Source: Pseudomonadota bacterium (GTDB taxonomy: Bacteria > Pseudomonadota > Gammaproteobacteria > Burkholderiales > Burkholderiaceae_C). From it: 64,000 nt of DNA. The notes beneath the pieces are model-generated. The model was given only the letters and a program-made list of their open reading frames with translations, was not told where the DNA came from and searched no databases. The stretch covers positions 1 to 64,000 of the forward strand of contig JAFEEB010000030.1 of the NCBI GenBank assembly GCA_018241325.1, read 5' to 3'. Position numbers and translations under genes: made by a program. Positions 55,703 to 64,000 of this stretch are shown here, piece by piece. Positions within the stretch are counted from its first letter, which is position 1; every line of letters starts with the position of its first letter.

Positions 55703-56556
55703 GCGCGCAAGCGGTCGCGCAGTCGGCGCACGCGCCCTTGCTGCGGCTGGAGCAGGTCGGCATGCGCTTTAGCGGCCTGCTGGCGGTCGACGCGCTTGAC
55801 TTCAGCGTCGAGGCCGGCCAGGTGGTGGGCCTGATCGGACCCAATGGGGCCGGCAAGACGACGGTGTTCAACATGATCACCGGCGTCTACCGTCCGACCG
55901 CCGGCCGGATCCTCTGGCAGGGGCGCGAGATCACCGGCGCGCCGCCGCACCGGGTGGCGGCGTTGGGCATTTGCCGCACGTTCCAGACCATTCGCCTGTT
56001 CGCGGGCCTGTCGGTGCGCGAGAACGTCCAGGCCGGCCTGCACCTGCAGACCCGCCAGCAATGGTGGCAGGCGCTGCTGGGCACGCCGGCGCAGCGGCGC
56101 GAGGAGGCGGCCCAGCTGGCGCAGGTGCACGCGCTGCTCGAACGGCTGGATCTCGCCCATTGCGCCGACGAGAACGCGACCTCGCTGCCCTATGGCCTGC
56201 AGCGACGCGTGGAGCTGGCGCGCGCGCTGATCGCCAAGCCGCGGCTGCTGATCCTCGACGAGCCCGCGGCCGGCCTGAACGACCAGGAGTCGCTGGAGCT
56301 GAACCGCACCATCCTGTCGATCCGCGACAGCGGCGTGACCGTGCTGCTGGTCGAGCACGACATGAACGTGGTGATGAACGTGACCGACCTCATCGTATGC
56401 ATCAGCTTCGGCCGAAAGATCGCGCAGGGCACGCCGGAGCAGATCCGCAACGATCCGAAGGTCATCGAGGCCTATCTGGGCAAGGACGATGAAGACGACA
56501 CCGAGGATGACGACCCGGCTGCAACCGCGGCGCAGGCGCAGGGAGCATCGCCATGA
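55699..56556 (+). CDS. livG: Branched-chain amino-acid ABC transporter ATPase LivG
   Basis: An ATPase of the importer, 285 aa, from a GTG overlapping the livM stop. It has Walker A GPNGAGKTT, the LivG-type Q-loop CRTFQTIRLF, the signature region LPYGLQRRVELARAL and Walker B LLILDEPAAGLN. The last 25 residues are acidic then Ala/Gln-rich (DDEDDTEDDDP), an extension beyond the usual LivG end. It overlaps livF (ATGA). Confidence 0.94.
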   Translation: MSAQAVAQSAHAPLLRLEQVGMRFSGLLAVDALDFSVEAGQVVGLIGPNGAGKTTVFNMITGVYRPTAGRILWQGREITGAPPHRVAALGICRTFQTIRLFAGLSVRENVQAGLHLQTRQQWWQALLGTPAQRREEAAQLAQVHALLERLDLAHCADENATSLPYGLQRRVELARALIAKPRLLILDEPAAGLNDQESLELNRTILSIRDSGVTVLLVEHDMNVVMNVTDLIVCISFGRKIAQGTPEQIRNDPKVIEAYLGKDDEDDTEDDDPAATAAQAQGASP

Positions 56557-57275
56557 GCGCTTTGCTGGATATCGACAAGCTGCAGGTGCGCTATGGGCAC
56601 ATTGAGGCGCTCAAGGGCATCTCGATGCGGGTGCAGGCGGGCGAAGTGGTCGCGCTGGTGGGGGCCAACGGCGCCGGCAAGACCACGCTGATGCGCACCA
56701 TCAGCGGCTTGCTCAGACCCGCGGGTGGGGCGATTCGCTTCCAGGGCCGCAGCCTGCTCACCATCGGCGCCGACCGCATCGTGCGCGCCGGCATTGCCCA
56801 ATCGCCCGAAGGCCGGCGCGTGTTCGGCACCCTGACGGTGGCCGAGAACCTGCGCCTGGGCGCCTACACGCGGCCCGACCAGGACACCCAGGCCGGGCTG
56901 CAGCAGGTCTACGCGCTGTTTCCGCGTCTGCTGGAGCGCCAGCGGCAACTGGCCGGAACGATGTCCGGGGGCGAGCAGCAGATGTTGGCGATCGGGCGCG
57001 CGCTGATGGCGCGGCCGAAACTGCTGCTGCTCGACGAGCCCAGCCTGGGCCTGGCGCCGATCATCATCAAGGACATTTTCAAGGCGCTCGACCGCATTCG
57101 CCGCGAAGGCGTCACCATCCTGTTGGTCGAGCAAAACGTGCGCATGGCGCTGAAGCTGGCCGACCGCGGCTATGTGCTGGAGGTGGGTCGCATCGCGCTG
57201 GAGGGGGCTGCGCGGGAGCTGCTGCATTCGCCGGCGGTGCAGGCCGCTTACTTGGGCGGCGCCGAGGCCCGGTGA
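56553..57275 (+). CDS. livF: Branched-chain amino-acid ABC transporter ATPase LivF
   Basis: The second ATPase of the importer, 240 aa. Motifs are Walker A GANGAGKTT, the LivF-type segment GIAQSPEGRRVFGTLTVAENL, signature SGGEQQMLAIGRALM and Walker B LLLLDEPSLGLAP. It is the last gene of the livKHMGF operon, and nothing resembling a terminator is obvious before the ECF sigma factor gene 98 bp downstream. Confidence 0.95.
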   Translation: MSALLDIDKLQVRYGHIEALKGISMRVQAGEVVALVGANGAGKTTLMRTISGLLRPAGGAIRFQGRSLLTIGADRIVRAGIAQSPEGRRVFGTLTVAENLRLGAYTRPDQDTQAGLQQVYALFPRLLERQRQLAGTMSGGEQQMLAIGRALMARPKLLLLDEPSLGLAPIIIKDIFKALDRIRREGVTILLVEQNVRMALKLADRGYVLEVGRIALEGAARELLHSPAVQAAYLGGAEAR

Positions 57276-57373
57276 GTGGGCGGACCGGTCGGCGGCCATC
57301 GAGCCGGGCAATGCGGTGATGGCGTAACCTGCGCCCTGGCTGGGACGAAATAGCCCTCATCAGAACCCCCCCG

Positions 57374-57943
57374 ATGTCCGCCTCCGACACCGAAGCCGAA
57401 TTGCGTCGCCTGCTGCTTGCCGGCCTGGACGGCGACGAGGCGGCCTACCGGCGCTTTCTGCAGCAGCTGGCCGGGCACCTGCGCGCCTACTTGGGGCGGC
57501 GCCTGTTCGGCTGGCCGGACGACGTGGAGGATCTCGTTCAGGAGTGCCTGCTGGCCATGCACAACAAGCGCCACACCTACCAGCCCGACCAGCCGCTGAC
57601 CGCCTGGGTGCACGCCATCGCGCGCTACAAGCTGATTGATTTGCTGCGTGCGCGCGGTGCGCGCGAGGCGCTGCACGAACCGTTGGACGACGATTCGCCG
57701 CTGGCAGCGGCCAGCCAGCAGGACGCGCACGACGCCCAGCGCGATCTGATGGGTCTGTTGCAAAGCCTGCCCGACAAGCAACGCCGCCCGATCGAGTGCG
57801 TGAAGATCGAGGGCCTGTCGGTGGCCGAGACGGCGCGCCTTACGGGCCTGTCGGAATCGGCCGTCAAGGTGGGCATCCACCGCGGCCTGAAGGCACTGGC
57901 CGCGCGCTTTGGCGCCGCGCGGCGCCTGGAGGGCCACGCATGA
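57374..57943 (+). CDS. ECF-family RNA polymerase sigma factor
   Basis: An extracytoplasmic-function sigma factor of 189 aa. Region 2 (about 20-90) has DDVEDLVQECLLAMHNKRHTY and PLTAWVHAIARYKLIDLLR; region 4 (120-180) has LPDKQRRPIECVKIEGLSVAE and the HTH segment ARLTGLSESAVKVGIHRGL. The stop overlaps the next gene (ATGA), which encodes its probable membrane anti-sigma factor. No regulated target is visible nearby; purD, yebC and the transporter look unrelated. Confidence 0.92.
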   Translation: MSASDTEAELRRLLLAGLDGDEAAYRRFLQQLAGHLRAYLGRRLFGWPDDVEDLVQECLLAMHNKRHTYQPDQPLTAWVHAIARYKLIDLLRARGAREALHEPLDDDSPLAAASQQDAHDAQRDLMGLLQSLPDKQRRPIECVKIEGLSVAETARLTGLSESAVKVGIHRGLKALAARFGAARRLEGHA

Positions 57944-58581
57944 AAACCGACGATCTGATTGCCCTGCTGGCCACCCGCGCCGGGGCCGAACGCCGGCCCG
58001 CCACCGGCGCTGCCTTGGTGCGCGCGGTGTGTGTGGGGCTGCTGGGCTCGCTGGCCATCGTGCTGGTGGGCTACGGGCTCAACCACCGGTTTCCGCAGGT
58101 GCTGGGCATGCCCATGTTCTGGATGAAGCTGGGCATGCCGGCGCTGGTGGCGCTGTGCGCGGGCGTGGTGGCCAGCCGGCTGGCGCGCCCCGGCGTGTCG
58201 GCGGGCCGCGCGGGCTGGGGCATCGCGTTGGCGCTGGTGGTGGTGTGGGGCGTGGCGGCCGGTCAGTGGCTGACGGCGCCGCCGCCTGAGCGCGCTGAGC
58301 TGCTGTGGGGACAGACCTGGCGCAGCTGTGCCTTCAGCATCACGCTGATCGCCTTGCCCGTGCTGGTGGCCGCGCTGGGCGCGCTGCGCGAGATGGCGCC
58401 CACGCGCCTGCGCCTGGCGGGCGCGGCAGCCGGTGCGCTGGCCGGTGGCGCTGGCGCCGCGGTCTATGCCCTGCATTGCCCCGAACTGGGCGCGCCATTC
58501 GTGGCCGTGTGGTACGTGCTGGGCATGGCGCTGCCGGTGGCGCTGGGCGCCTGGCTGGGGCCGCGCGTGCTGCGGTGGTGA
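57940..58581 (+). CDS. Membrane anti-sigma factor, NrsF/DUF1109-like
   Basis: A 213-aa protein with six hydrophobic segments (about 28-47, 60-80, 90-108, 125-145, 155-175, 185-205). The N-terminus MKTDDLIALLATRAG matches the usual start of NrsF (DUF1109) anti-sigma proteins, which hold ECF sigma factors at the membrane until a signal such as oxidant or metal stress. The stop-start overlap with the sigma gene supports pairing. Two cysteines (in WRSCAFSI and LHCPEL) could form the signal site. Confidence 0.8.
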   Translation: MKTDDLIALLATRAGAERRPATGAALVRAVCVGLLGSLAIVLVGYGLNHRFPQVLGMPMFWMKLGMPALVALCAGVVASRLARPGVSAGRAGWGIALALVVVWGVAAGQWLTAPPPERAELLWGQTWRSCAFSITLIALPVLVAALGALREMAPTRLRLAGAAAGALAGGAGAAVYALHCPELGAPFVAVWYVLGMALPVALGAWLGPRVLRW

Positions 58582-58620
58582 GGGCGCGCGCACCGTTCGG
58601 TCGTGGTGCGCCCCGGATTA

Positions 58621-58685
58621 CTATCAATACGATAGCTGTTTGCGCTTGCCCAGTGCCGACTGTGCGCCAATTTCAGTCTGATTTC
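58621..58685 (-). repeat. Interspersed repeat, family A (inverted copy)
   Basis: An inverted copy whose minus-strand reading has AAATTGGCGCACAG, GGCAAGCGCAAACAGC and the ending TATCGTATTGATAG. It lies between convergent genes and touches the stop of the HerA-like gene. Confidence 0.65.
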
Positions 58686-60204
58686 AGCGCTTGCGCCCAC
58701 CCAGCAGGCTGCCCAGCGCCCCACGCAGCAGCTCGCGGCCCATGCGGCGCATCTCGCCCTTGACCACCGTCTGCACCATGCCGTCGTACTGACCGCCGCG
58801 CGGGCCGGTGCGGCCGACGAGCGCCTCCTTGCCCCAGTTGAGCACGTCGCCCAGCAGGCCGCCGCCCTCGGCCGGCGCGGCCGCTCCCGGTGCGCCGCCG
58901 GCCGGGGCCGCGCCACCCGTGGTTCCCGCGGCGCCGCGCTGGGCCAGCTTTTCGTAGGCCGATTCGCGGTCCACCATCTGCTCGTAGGTGCCGGCGACCA
59001 GCGAGCTCTTGATCAGGTCGGCGCGCTGCGCGTCGGTGATGGGGCCGATCTGGCTGCCGGGGGGCAGCACGAACACGCGCTCGGTCACGCTGGGGCGGCC
59101 CTTGGCGTCCAGAAAGCTCACCAGCGCCTCGCCGGTGCCCAGCTCGGTGATGGCCGTTTCGATGTTCAGCTGGGGGTTGGCGCGCATGGTCTCGGCCGTG
59201 GCCTTCACCGCCTTCTGATCGCGCGGGGTGAAGGCGCGCAGCGCGTGCTGCACGCGGTTGCCCAGCTGGGCCAGCACGGTGTCGGGCACGTCGATCGGGT
59301 TTTGCGTGACGAAGTAAACCCCCACGCCCTTGCTGCGCACCAGGCGCACCACCAGCTCGATGCGCTCGAGCAGCACCTTGGGCGCGTCGGCAAACAGCAG
59401 GTGCGCCTCGTCGAAGAAAAAGGCAAACTTGGGTTTCTCGGGGTCGCCCACCTCGGGCAGGCGCTCATACAAATCGGACAGCAGCCACAGTAAAAAGCTG
59501 GCGTACAGGCGCGGCGCGCTCATCAGCTTGTCGGCGGCCAGGATGTTGATGACGCCCTTGCCGCCCACCGACTGCATCATGTCGTCCAGGTTGAGCATGG
59601 GCTCGCCGAAGAACTTGTCGGCGCCCTGGCTCTCCAGTTGCATCAGTCCGCGCTGGATGGCGCCCACGCTGGCGGTGCTGACGTTGCCGTATTGCGTGGT
59701 GAACTGCTTGGCGTTGTCGCCCACGTGCTGCAGCATGGCACGCAGGTCCTTCAAGTCCAGCAGCAGCAGGCCGTTGTCGTCGGCGATCTTGAAGACGAGG
59801 TTCAGCACGCCGGCCTGCGTGTCGTTCAGGTCCAGCATGCGGCCCAGCAGCAGCGGGCCCATGTCGCTGATGGTGGCGCGCACCGGGTGGCCCTGCTGGC
59901 CGAACACGTCCCACAGCGTGACGGGGCAGGCTACGGGCGTGGGCGAGGGCAGGCCGCGCTCCTTCAGGATGTCGGCCAGCTTGCCCTGGATGCTGCCGGC
60001 CTGGCTGATGCCCGTGAGGTCGCCCTTGACGTCGGCCATGAACACCGGCACGCCGATGCTTGAAAACGACTCGGCCAGCTTTTGCAGCGTCACGGTCTTG
60101 CCGGTGCCGGTGGCGCCGGTGATCAGGCCGTGGCGATTGGCCAGGCCGGGCAGGATGAAGCACTGGGTGTCGCCGTGCTGGGCGATCAAGATCGGGTCGG
60201 CCAT
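58684..60204 (-). CDS. HerA-like ATPase, DUF853/YjgR family
   Basis: A FtsK/HerA-clan ATPase of 506 aa. Walker A is GATGTGKT at residues 30-37, Walker B is in FFDEAHLLF, and a sensor region [22 protein letters not shown] follows. It starts [19 protein letters not shown] (cited in part) and has [18 protein letters not shown] as in YjgR. After about 430 the sequence is Gly/Ala-rich and then ends [19 protein letters not shown]. The cellular role of the YjgR group is not established; no NurA or defence gene is adjacent, so a DNA-end resection role is not supported here. Confidence 0.9.
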   Translation of the reverse strand: MADPILIAQHGDTQCFILPGLANRHGLITGATGTGKTVTLQKLAESFSSIGVPVFMADVKGDLTGISQAGSIQGKLADILKERGLPSPTPVACPVTLWDVFGQQGHPVRATISDMGPLLLGRMLDLNDTQAGVLNLVFKIADDNGLLLLDLKDLRAMLQHVGDNAKQFTTQYGNVSTASVGAIQRGLMQLESQGADKFFGEPMLNLDDMMQSVGGKGVINILAADKLMSAPRLYASFLLWLLSDLYERLPEVGDPEKPKFAFFFDEAHLLFADAPKVLLERIELVVRLVRSKGVGVYFVTQNPIDVPDTVLAQLGNRVQHALRAFTPRDQKAVKATAETMRANPQLNIETAITELGTGEALVSFLDAKGRPSVTERVFVLPPGSQIGPITDAQRADLIKSSLVAGTYEQMVDRESAYEKLAQRGAAGTTGGAAPAGGAPGAAAPAEGGGLLGDVLNWGKEALVGRTGPRGGQYDGMVQTVVKGEMRRMGRELLRGALGSLLGGRKR

Positions 60205-60271
60205 GGGGATGCTTCCTCCAAACGTAAAATCGCTTCATTATCAAACGACTTTCCGAGAAAGCAGCAGCGTC

Positions 60272-61000
60272 ATGGCCGGCCACAGCAAATGGGCAAACAT
60301 TCAACACCGCAAGGGGCGCCAGGACGAAAAGCGCCAGCGCATCTGGACGCGCGTGGTGCGCGAGATCATGGTGGCGGCGCGCACGGGCGGGGGCGACCCC
60401 GCGTCCAACCCGCGCCTGCGCCTGGCCATTGACAAGGCCAAGGCCGCCAACGTGCCGGCCGACACCATCAAGCGCAACGTCGACAAGGCCACGGGCAACC
60501 TCGAGGGTGTCAACTACGAGGAAATCCGCTACGAGGGCTACGGCATCGGCGGCGCGGCCATCATCGTGGACACCATGACCGACAACCGCGTGCGCACCGT
60601 GGCCGACGTGCGCCACGCCTTCAGCAAGTACGGCGGCAACATGGGCACCGAGGGCTCCGTGGCCTTCCAGTTCAAGAACGTGGGGCAGATCGTGTTTGCG
60701 CCCGGCGCGAGCGAAGACAAGGTGATGGAAGTGGCGCTGGAGGCCGGTGCCGACGACGTCATCACCGACGAGGCCGGCGCCATCGAGGTGCTGACCGAGC
60801 CCGGCGCCTTCGAGGCGGTGCGCGACGCGCTCACGGCCGCCGGCCTGCTGCCCGAACTGGCCGAGGTGACGATGCGCGCCGACAGCAGCATCGATCTGGC
60901 GGGCGAAGACGCGCAGAAAATGCAAAAGCTGCTCGACGTGCTGGAAGACCTGGACGATGTGCAGAACGTCTATCACAACGCCAACGTCGATCTCGGCTGA
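60272..61000 (+). CDS. yebC: YebC/PmpR-family probable transcriptional regulator
   Basis: A 242-aa protein of the YebC family, whose members act as DNA-binding regulators or help ribosomes through proline stretches. The N-terminus [20 protein letters not shown] (20 residues) and [19 protein letters not shown] are diagnostic, and the C-terminal part has YHNANVDLG. The start at 60272 is normal; the frame is open for long upstream but antisense to the HerA gene. It is 6 bp before purD, probably co-transcribed. Confidence 0.95.
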   Translation: MAGHSKWANIQHRKGRQDEKRQRIWTRVVREIMVAARTGGGDPASNPRLRLAIDKAKAANVPADTIKRNVDKATGNLEGVNYEEIRYEGYGIGGAAIIVDTMTDNRVRTVADVRHAFSKYGGNMGTEGSVAFQFKNVGQIVFAPGASEDKVMEVALEAGADDVITDEAGAIEVLTEPGAFEAVRDALTAAGLLPELAEVTMRADSSIDLAGEDAQKMQKLLDVLEDLDDVQNVYHNANVDLG

Positions 61001-61006
61001 TTCGCC

Positions 61007-62284
61007 ATGAAAGTTCTGGTGATCGGCGGCGGCGGCCGCGAACACGCGCTGGCCTGGAAGCTCAGCGCATCGCCCAAGGTGCAGCAGGTGTTCGTGGCGC
61101 CGGGCAACGGCGGCACGGCGCTGGACGCCAACCTCAAGAACGTGCCCATCACCGACGGCGCTGCGCTGCGCGACTGGGCGCTGGCCGAGAAGATCGCGCT
61201 CACCGTGGTGGGCCCCGAGCAGCCGCTGGCCGCGGGCGTGGTCGATGACTTTCGCAAGCACGGCCTGCGCATCTTCGGGCCCACGCAAACGGCCGCTCAG
61301 CTTGAAAGCTCCAAGGCCTTCAGCAAGGCCTTCATGCAGCGCCATGGCATTCCCACCGCCGCGTATGAGACGTTTACCGATGCGGCCGCAGCCCGCGCCT
61401 GGGTGGATGCGCGCGGTGCGCCCATCGTCGTCAAGGCCGACGGCCTGGCCGCCGGCAAGGGCGTGGTGGTGGCGCAAACCGTGGCCGAGGCGCATGCGGC
61501 CATCGACGACATGCTGGGCGGCAACCAGCTGGGCGTGGCGCACAACGAAGGTGGCGCGCGCGTCGTCATCGAGGAATTCTTGCACGGCGAGGAAGCCAGC
61601 TTCATCGTGCTGTGCGACGGCAAGAACGTGCTGCCCCTGGCTACCAGCCAGGACCACAAGCGCCTGCTGGATGGCGACGCCGGCCCCAACACCGGCGGCA
61701 TGGGCGCGTACTCGCCCGCGCCGGTGGTCACGCCCGACATCCACGCGCGCGTGATGCGCGAGATCATCATGCCCACGGTGCGCGGCATGGACCAGGACGG
61801 CGTGCCCTTCACCGGCTTTCTGTACGCCGGCCTGATGATCGACGCGCAGGGCCACCCCAAGACGCTGGAGTTCAATACCCGCATGGGCGATCCGGAGACG
61901 CAGCCGATCCTGATGCGCCTGAAGAGCGATTTGGTGGACGTGCTGTTGGCCGCCACCGCCGGCAAGCTGGACGCCGTGCAGCTGCAGTGGGACCGCCGCG
62001 TGGCGCTGGGCGTGGTGTTGGCGGCGCACGGCTACCCGCAGGCGCCGCGCAAGGGCGACGCGATCACCGGCTTGCCCGCCGCGCAGGAGGATGCCGTGGT
62101 GTTTCATGCCGGCACCGTGCAGGATGGCGATCAGATCAAGACGGCCGGCGGGCGCGTGCTGTGCGTGACGGCACTGGCCGACTCGGTCAAGCAGGCGCAG
62201 GTGCGGGCGTACGACGTGGCGCGTGGCATCCATTTCGACGGCATGCAGTATCGCCGCGACATTGGGCATCGGGCGCTGGTGTGA
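61007..62284 (+). CDS. purD: Phosphoribosylamine-glycine ligase
   Basis: The second step of purine synthesis, an ATP-grasp enzyme of 425 aa. It has the N-terminal VIGGGGREHALAWKL, VVKADGLAAGKGVVVA at the nucleotide site, EASFIVLCDGKNVLPL, and the metal region EFNTRMGDPETQPIL. The start at 61007 is 6 bp after yebC. The 3' side runs into a block of repeats of about 1 kb before hemF. Confidence 0.97.
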   Translation: MKVLVIGGGGREHALAWKLSASPKVQQVFVAPGNGGTALDANLKNVPITDGAALRDWALAEKIALTVVGPEQPLAAGVVDDFRKHGLRIFGPTQTAAQLESSKAFSKAFMQRHGIPTAAYETFTDAAAARAWVDARGAPIVVKADGLAAGKGVVVAQTVAEAHAAIDDMLGGNQLGVAHNEGGARVVIEEFLHGEEASFIVLCDGKNVLPLATSQDHKRLLDGDAGPNTGGMGAYSPAPVVTPDIHARVMREIIMPTVRGMDQDGVPFTGFLYAGLMIDAQGHPKTLEFNTRMGDPETQPILMRLKSDLVDVLLAATAGKLDAVQLQWDRRVALGVVLAAHGYPQAPRKGDAITGLPAAQEDAVVFHAGTVQDGDQIKTAGGRVLCVTALADSVKQAQVRAYDVARGIHFDGMQYRRDIGHRALV

Positions 62285-62403
62285 GTCGTGCCGGGCTTGC
62301 TCCCTTGCTCCTTTGGGGAGCGAGCTCGGAGGGGCATGGGGCGGGATGTGCAGTCTTGCTCCCTCGCCCCTCTGGGGTGAGAGGCGGGCGGTGGCTTTGC
62401 GGT

Positions 62404-63237
62404 CTTGCTCCCTCGCCCCTTTGGGGAGAGGGCTGGGGTGAGGGGCAGCGGCGTTGGAGTTGTTCGCTGTTGTCCGATGTGCAGTGGTTTCTGGTGGCTC
62501 CCGCTGGCCGGGATGCGCGCCCGGCGGCGCACCTACTTTTCTTTGCTTCGCCAAAGAAAAGTAGGCAAAAGAAAGGCGACCCCACTGGCCGTGTCCCTTC
62601 GCTTCCCTGCGGGCAGCCTGCGATGCTCGGTGGTGGGGCGGTGCTGCGGAACTCGCTGCGTTCACTTCGTTCACTGCGCTCAAACAGCCGCAGCAAGTCA
62701 GTCCACGAAGCATGGGCATGCTCTGCTCCCCATGCCCGCCCCACGCCCTGCGCTTCTCGGCACGGCCAGAGGGGAGTTCAACTCCAACCCGGGCCATCGC
62801 TGCGCTCGGCCCCAGTGTTGGCTTTTGCCCGGGCCGAGCGCAGCGATGACCCGTGTGGGTTTCCCACCCCCTTGAGGCTGCGCCTGCGGCGCAGGGCTTG
62901 CGGGGTGGCGCGTGCACCGCAGGATGCACGCGCTTCGTGGACTGACTCGCGGGGGTTGTTTGAGCGAAGAGAGCGCAGCGAACGCAGCGAGTTCCACCGC
63001 GCACCCCGCAAGCGCTGCGACGCAGGTTGGCCCCGAAGCGAAGCGCGGGGGTCGCAGACGTGGGGGTCGCTTTCTTTGGTTCCTTTCTTTGGCGAGTCAA
63101 AGAAAGGGACTGCGCCGCCGGGCGCATATCCCGGCCAGCAGGTGCTTGCGGCGCCAGCCAAGCATCAAACCACAGTCGTAAAATCCAACGCCCAGCCCCT
63201 CACCCCAGCCCTCTCCCCAAAGGGGCGAGGGAGCAAG
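62404..63237. repeat. Long nested inverted repeat between purD and hemF
   Basis: The 1.06-kb gap after purD contains no gene. A 42-bp segment at 62404-62445 recurs as an exact reverse complement at 63196-63237. Between them further blocks face each other around one axis near 62821: GCTGGCCGGGAT, GCGCCCGGCGGCGCA, the TCTTTGNNTCGCCAAAGAAA hairpins near 62540 and 63090, GTCAGTCCACGAAGC and the central GGGCC-CGCTGCGCTCGGCCC arms (62791-62812 with 62831-62852). Further CCCTCGCCCC blocks lie outside it at 62300-62390 and 63290-63333. The open frames across it are repeat-derived and lack coding character. Confidence 0.85.
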
Positions 63238-63343
63238 GCAGGGCATACATCCCGGCCCGTTGATGCATCCAGGATCGCTGCTGCCCCTCACGCCCACCCT
63301 CTCTGCGTCCACCGGGGCGAGGGAGCAAGACCATACCCCTGAA

Positions 63344-64000
63344 ATGACCGACTTCAACACCCAAGTCCGCAATTACCTCATCGATTTGCAGGCTCGCATC
63401 ATCCAGGCCATCGAAGACGTGGATGGCCAGGCCAAGGCCGTGCGCGACGAGTGGCGCAAGGCACCGGGCGAGGCGCTGCAAGGCGAGGGCATTACCCGCA
63501 TCATGGAAGGCGGAGCCGTGTTCGAGCGCGCGGGCTGCGGTTTTTCCGATGTGCGCGGACCCAGGCTGCCGCCCTCGGCCACCCAGCACCGGCCCGAGCT
63601 GGCGGGCGCGCCCTTCGAGGCCATGGGCGTGTCGCTGGTGTTTCACCCGATCAATCCCTGCGTGCCCACCGTCCACATGAACGTGCGCATGATCTCGGCC
63701 GGCAACCCGGGGCAAGAGCCCGTGCGCTGGTTCGGCGGTGGCATGGACTTGACGCCGTACTACGGCTTCGACGAAGACTGCCAGCACTTTCACCGCGTGT
63801 GCCGCGATGCGCTGGCACCGCTGGGGGACGATCTGTATGGCCGATTCAAACCCTGGTGCGACGAGTATTTCTTCAACAAGCACCGCGGCGAGGCGCGCGG
63901 CATCGGCGGCATCTTCTACGACGATTTTGCCGAAGGCGGCGCCGAGCACGGCTTTGCGCTGATGCGCGCGGTGGGCGATGCGTTCTTGCAGGCCTATCTG
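63344..64000 (+). CDS. hemF: Oxygen-dependent coproporphyrinogen III oxidase (5' part)
   Basis: The first 219 codons of hemF, cut by the window end; the full family length is about 300 aa. The enzyme converts coproporphyrinogen III to protoporphyrinogen IX in heme synthesis using oxygen. Visible signatures are [61 protein letters not shown] and [15 protein letters not shown]. The start at 63344 follows the repeat block directly with only a weak ribosome-binding site, so promoter and leader must lie within repeat DNA. Confidence 0.95.
   Translation, partial: MTDFNTQVRNYLIDLQARIIQAIEDVDGQAKAVRDEWRKAPGEALQGEGITRIMEGGAVFERAGCGFSDVRGPRLPPSATQHRPELAGAPFEAMGVSLVFHPINPCVPTVHMNVRMISAGNPGQEPVRWFGGGMDLTPYYGFDEDCQHFHRVCRDALAPLGDDLYGRFKPWCDEYFFNKHRGEARGIGGIFYDDFAEGGAEHGFALMRAVGDAFLQAYL

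Noticed and set aside
59465..63127. 1220-aa open frame on the minus strand across yebC, purD and the repeats
   Set aside because: It reads antisense through three unrelated regions including the inverted repeat, with no coding character.
62285..63343. Short open frames between purD and hemF
   Set aside because: They consist of translated repeat blocks and mirror each other on both strands, so they are explained by the inverted repeat.

Overview
The window is high-GC, densely packed chromosomal DNA of a betaproteobacterium, most likely Burkholderiales and probably family Comamonadaceae (inference). The reasons are the conserved block TPR lipoprotein - lolB - ispE - tRNA-Gln - prs - rplY (L25) - pth, the block rapZ - recN - nadK - hrcA, the exosortase H / IPTL-CTERM sorting pair, and several interspersed repeats of a type I associate with Comamonadaceae genomes. 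No prophage, insertion sequence with a transposase, rRNA operon or CRISPR array was seen.

Layout. 0.1-2.2 kb: a diiron membrane hydroxylase and a type II NADH dehydrogenase broken by a +1 frameshift. 2.2-14.9 kb (minus strand): a peptide ABC transporter set (dppB, dppC, dppD, dppF, substrate-binding protein) followed by an amidase. The set is split between dppC and dppD by about 5.8 kb carrying a response regulator/histidine kinase pair, a divergent IPTL-CTERM surface protein and a VapBC-like toxin-antitoxin pair. 14.9-29.7 kb: housekeeping genes for translation, nucleotide and isoprenoid metabolism, outer-membrane assembly and DNA repair (mutM, a dynamin-like GTPase, mutY, recN), then two tRNAs. 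29.7-34.2 kb: riboflavin synthase, a DMT transporter, phosphomannomutase and Kdo transferase (waaA). 34.2-36.5 kb: a second IPTL-CTERM protein divergent from exosortase H (xrtH), followed by an XrtH-associated membrane protein. 36.5-44.1 kb (minus strand): tetR - adaptor - RND pump - isoaspartate methyltransferase - rhodanese - TolC channel, which together give a complete tripartite efflux system. 44.2-51.5 kb: SrkA-like kinase, a molybdopterin-domain protein, msrA, then a DUF2946-like protein, a TonB receptor, a CopD-like membrane protein and a large membrane-anchored protein of unknown function. 51.7-57.3 kb: upp and a complete branched-chain amino-acid type ABC operon (livKHMGF). 57.4-64 kb: an ECF sigma factor with its probable membrane anti-sigma, a HerA-like ATPase, yebC, purD, about 1 kb of nested inverted repeats, and the 5' part of hemF.

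The most distinctive biology is the envelope-protein sorting system. Exosortase H with its membrane partner is encoded next to one cargo protein, and a second, larger cargo sits 23 kb away beside its own two-component regulators. Both carry a C-terminal short motif - hydrophobic helix - arginine cluster signal, and both deviate from the canonical IPTL motif. The other theme is invasion by short repeats: at least four families are visible, and copies lie inside coding sequence (waaA, the RND pump gene) and exactly at stop codons (dppC, nadK).
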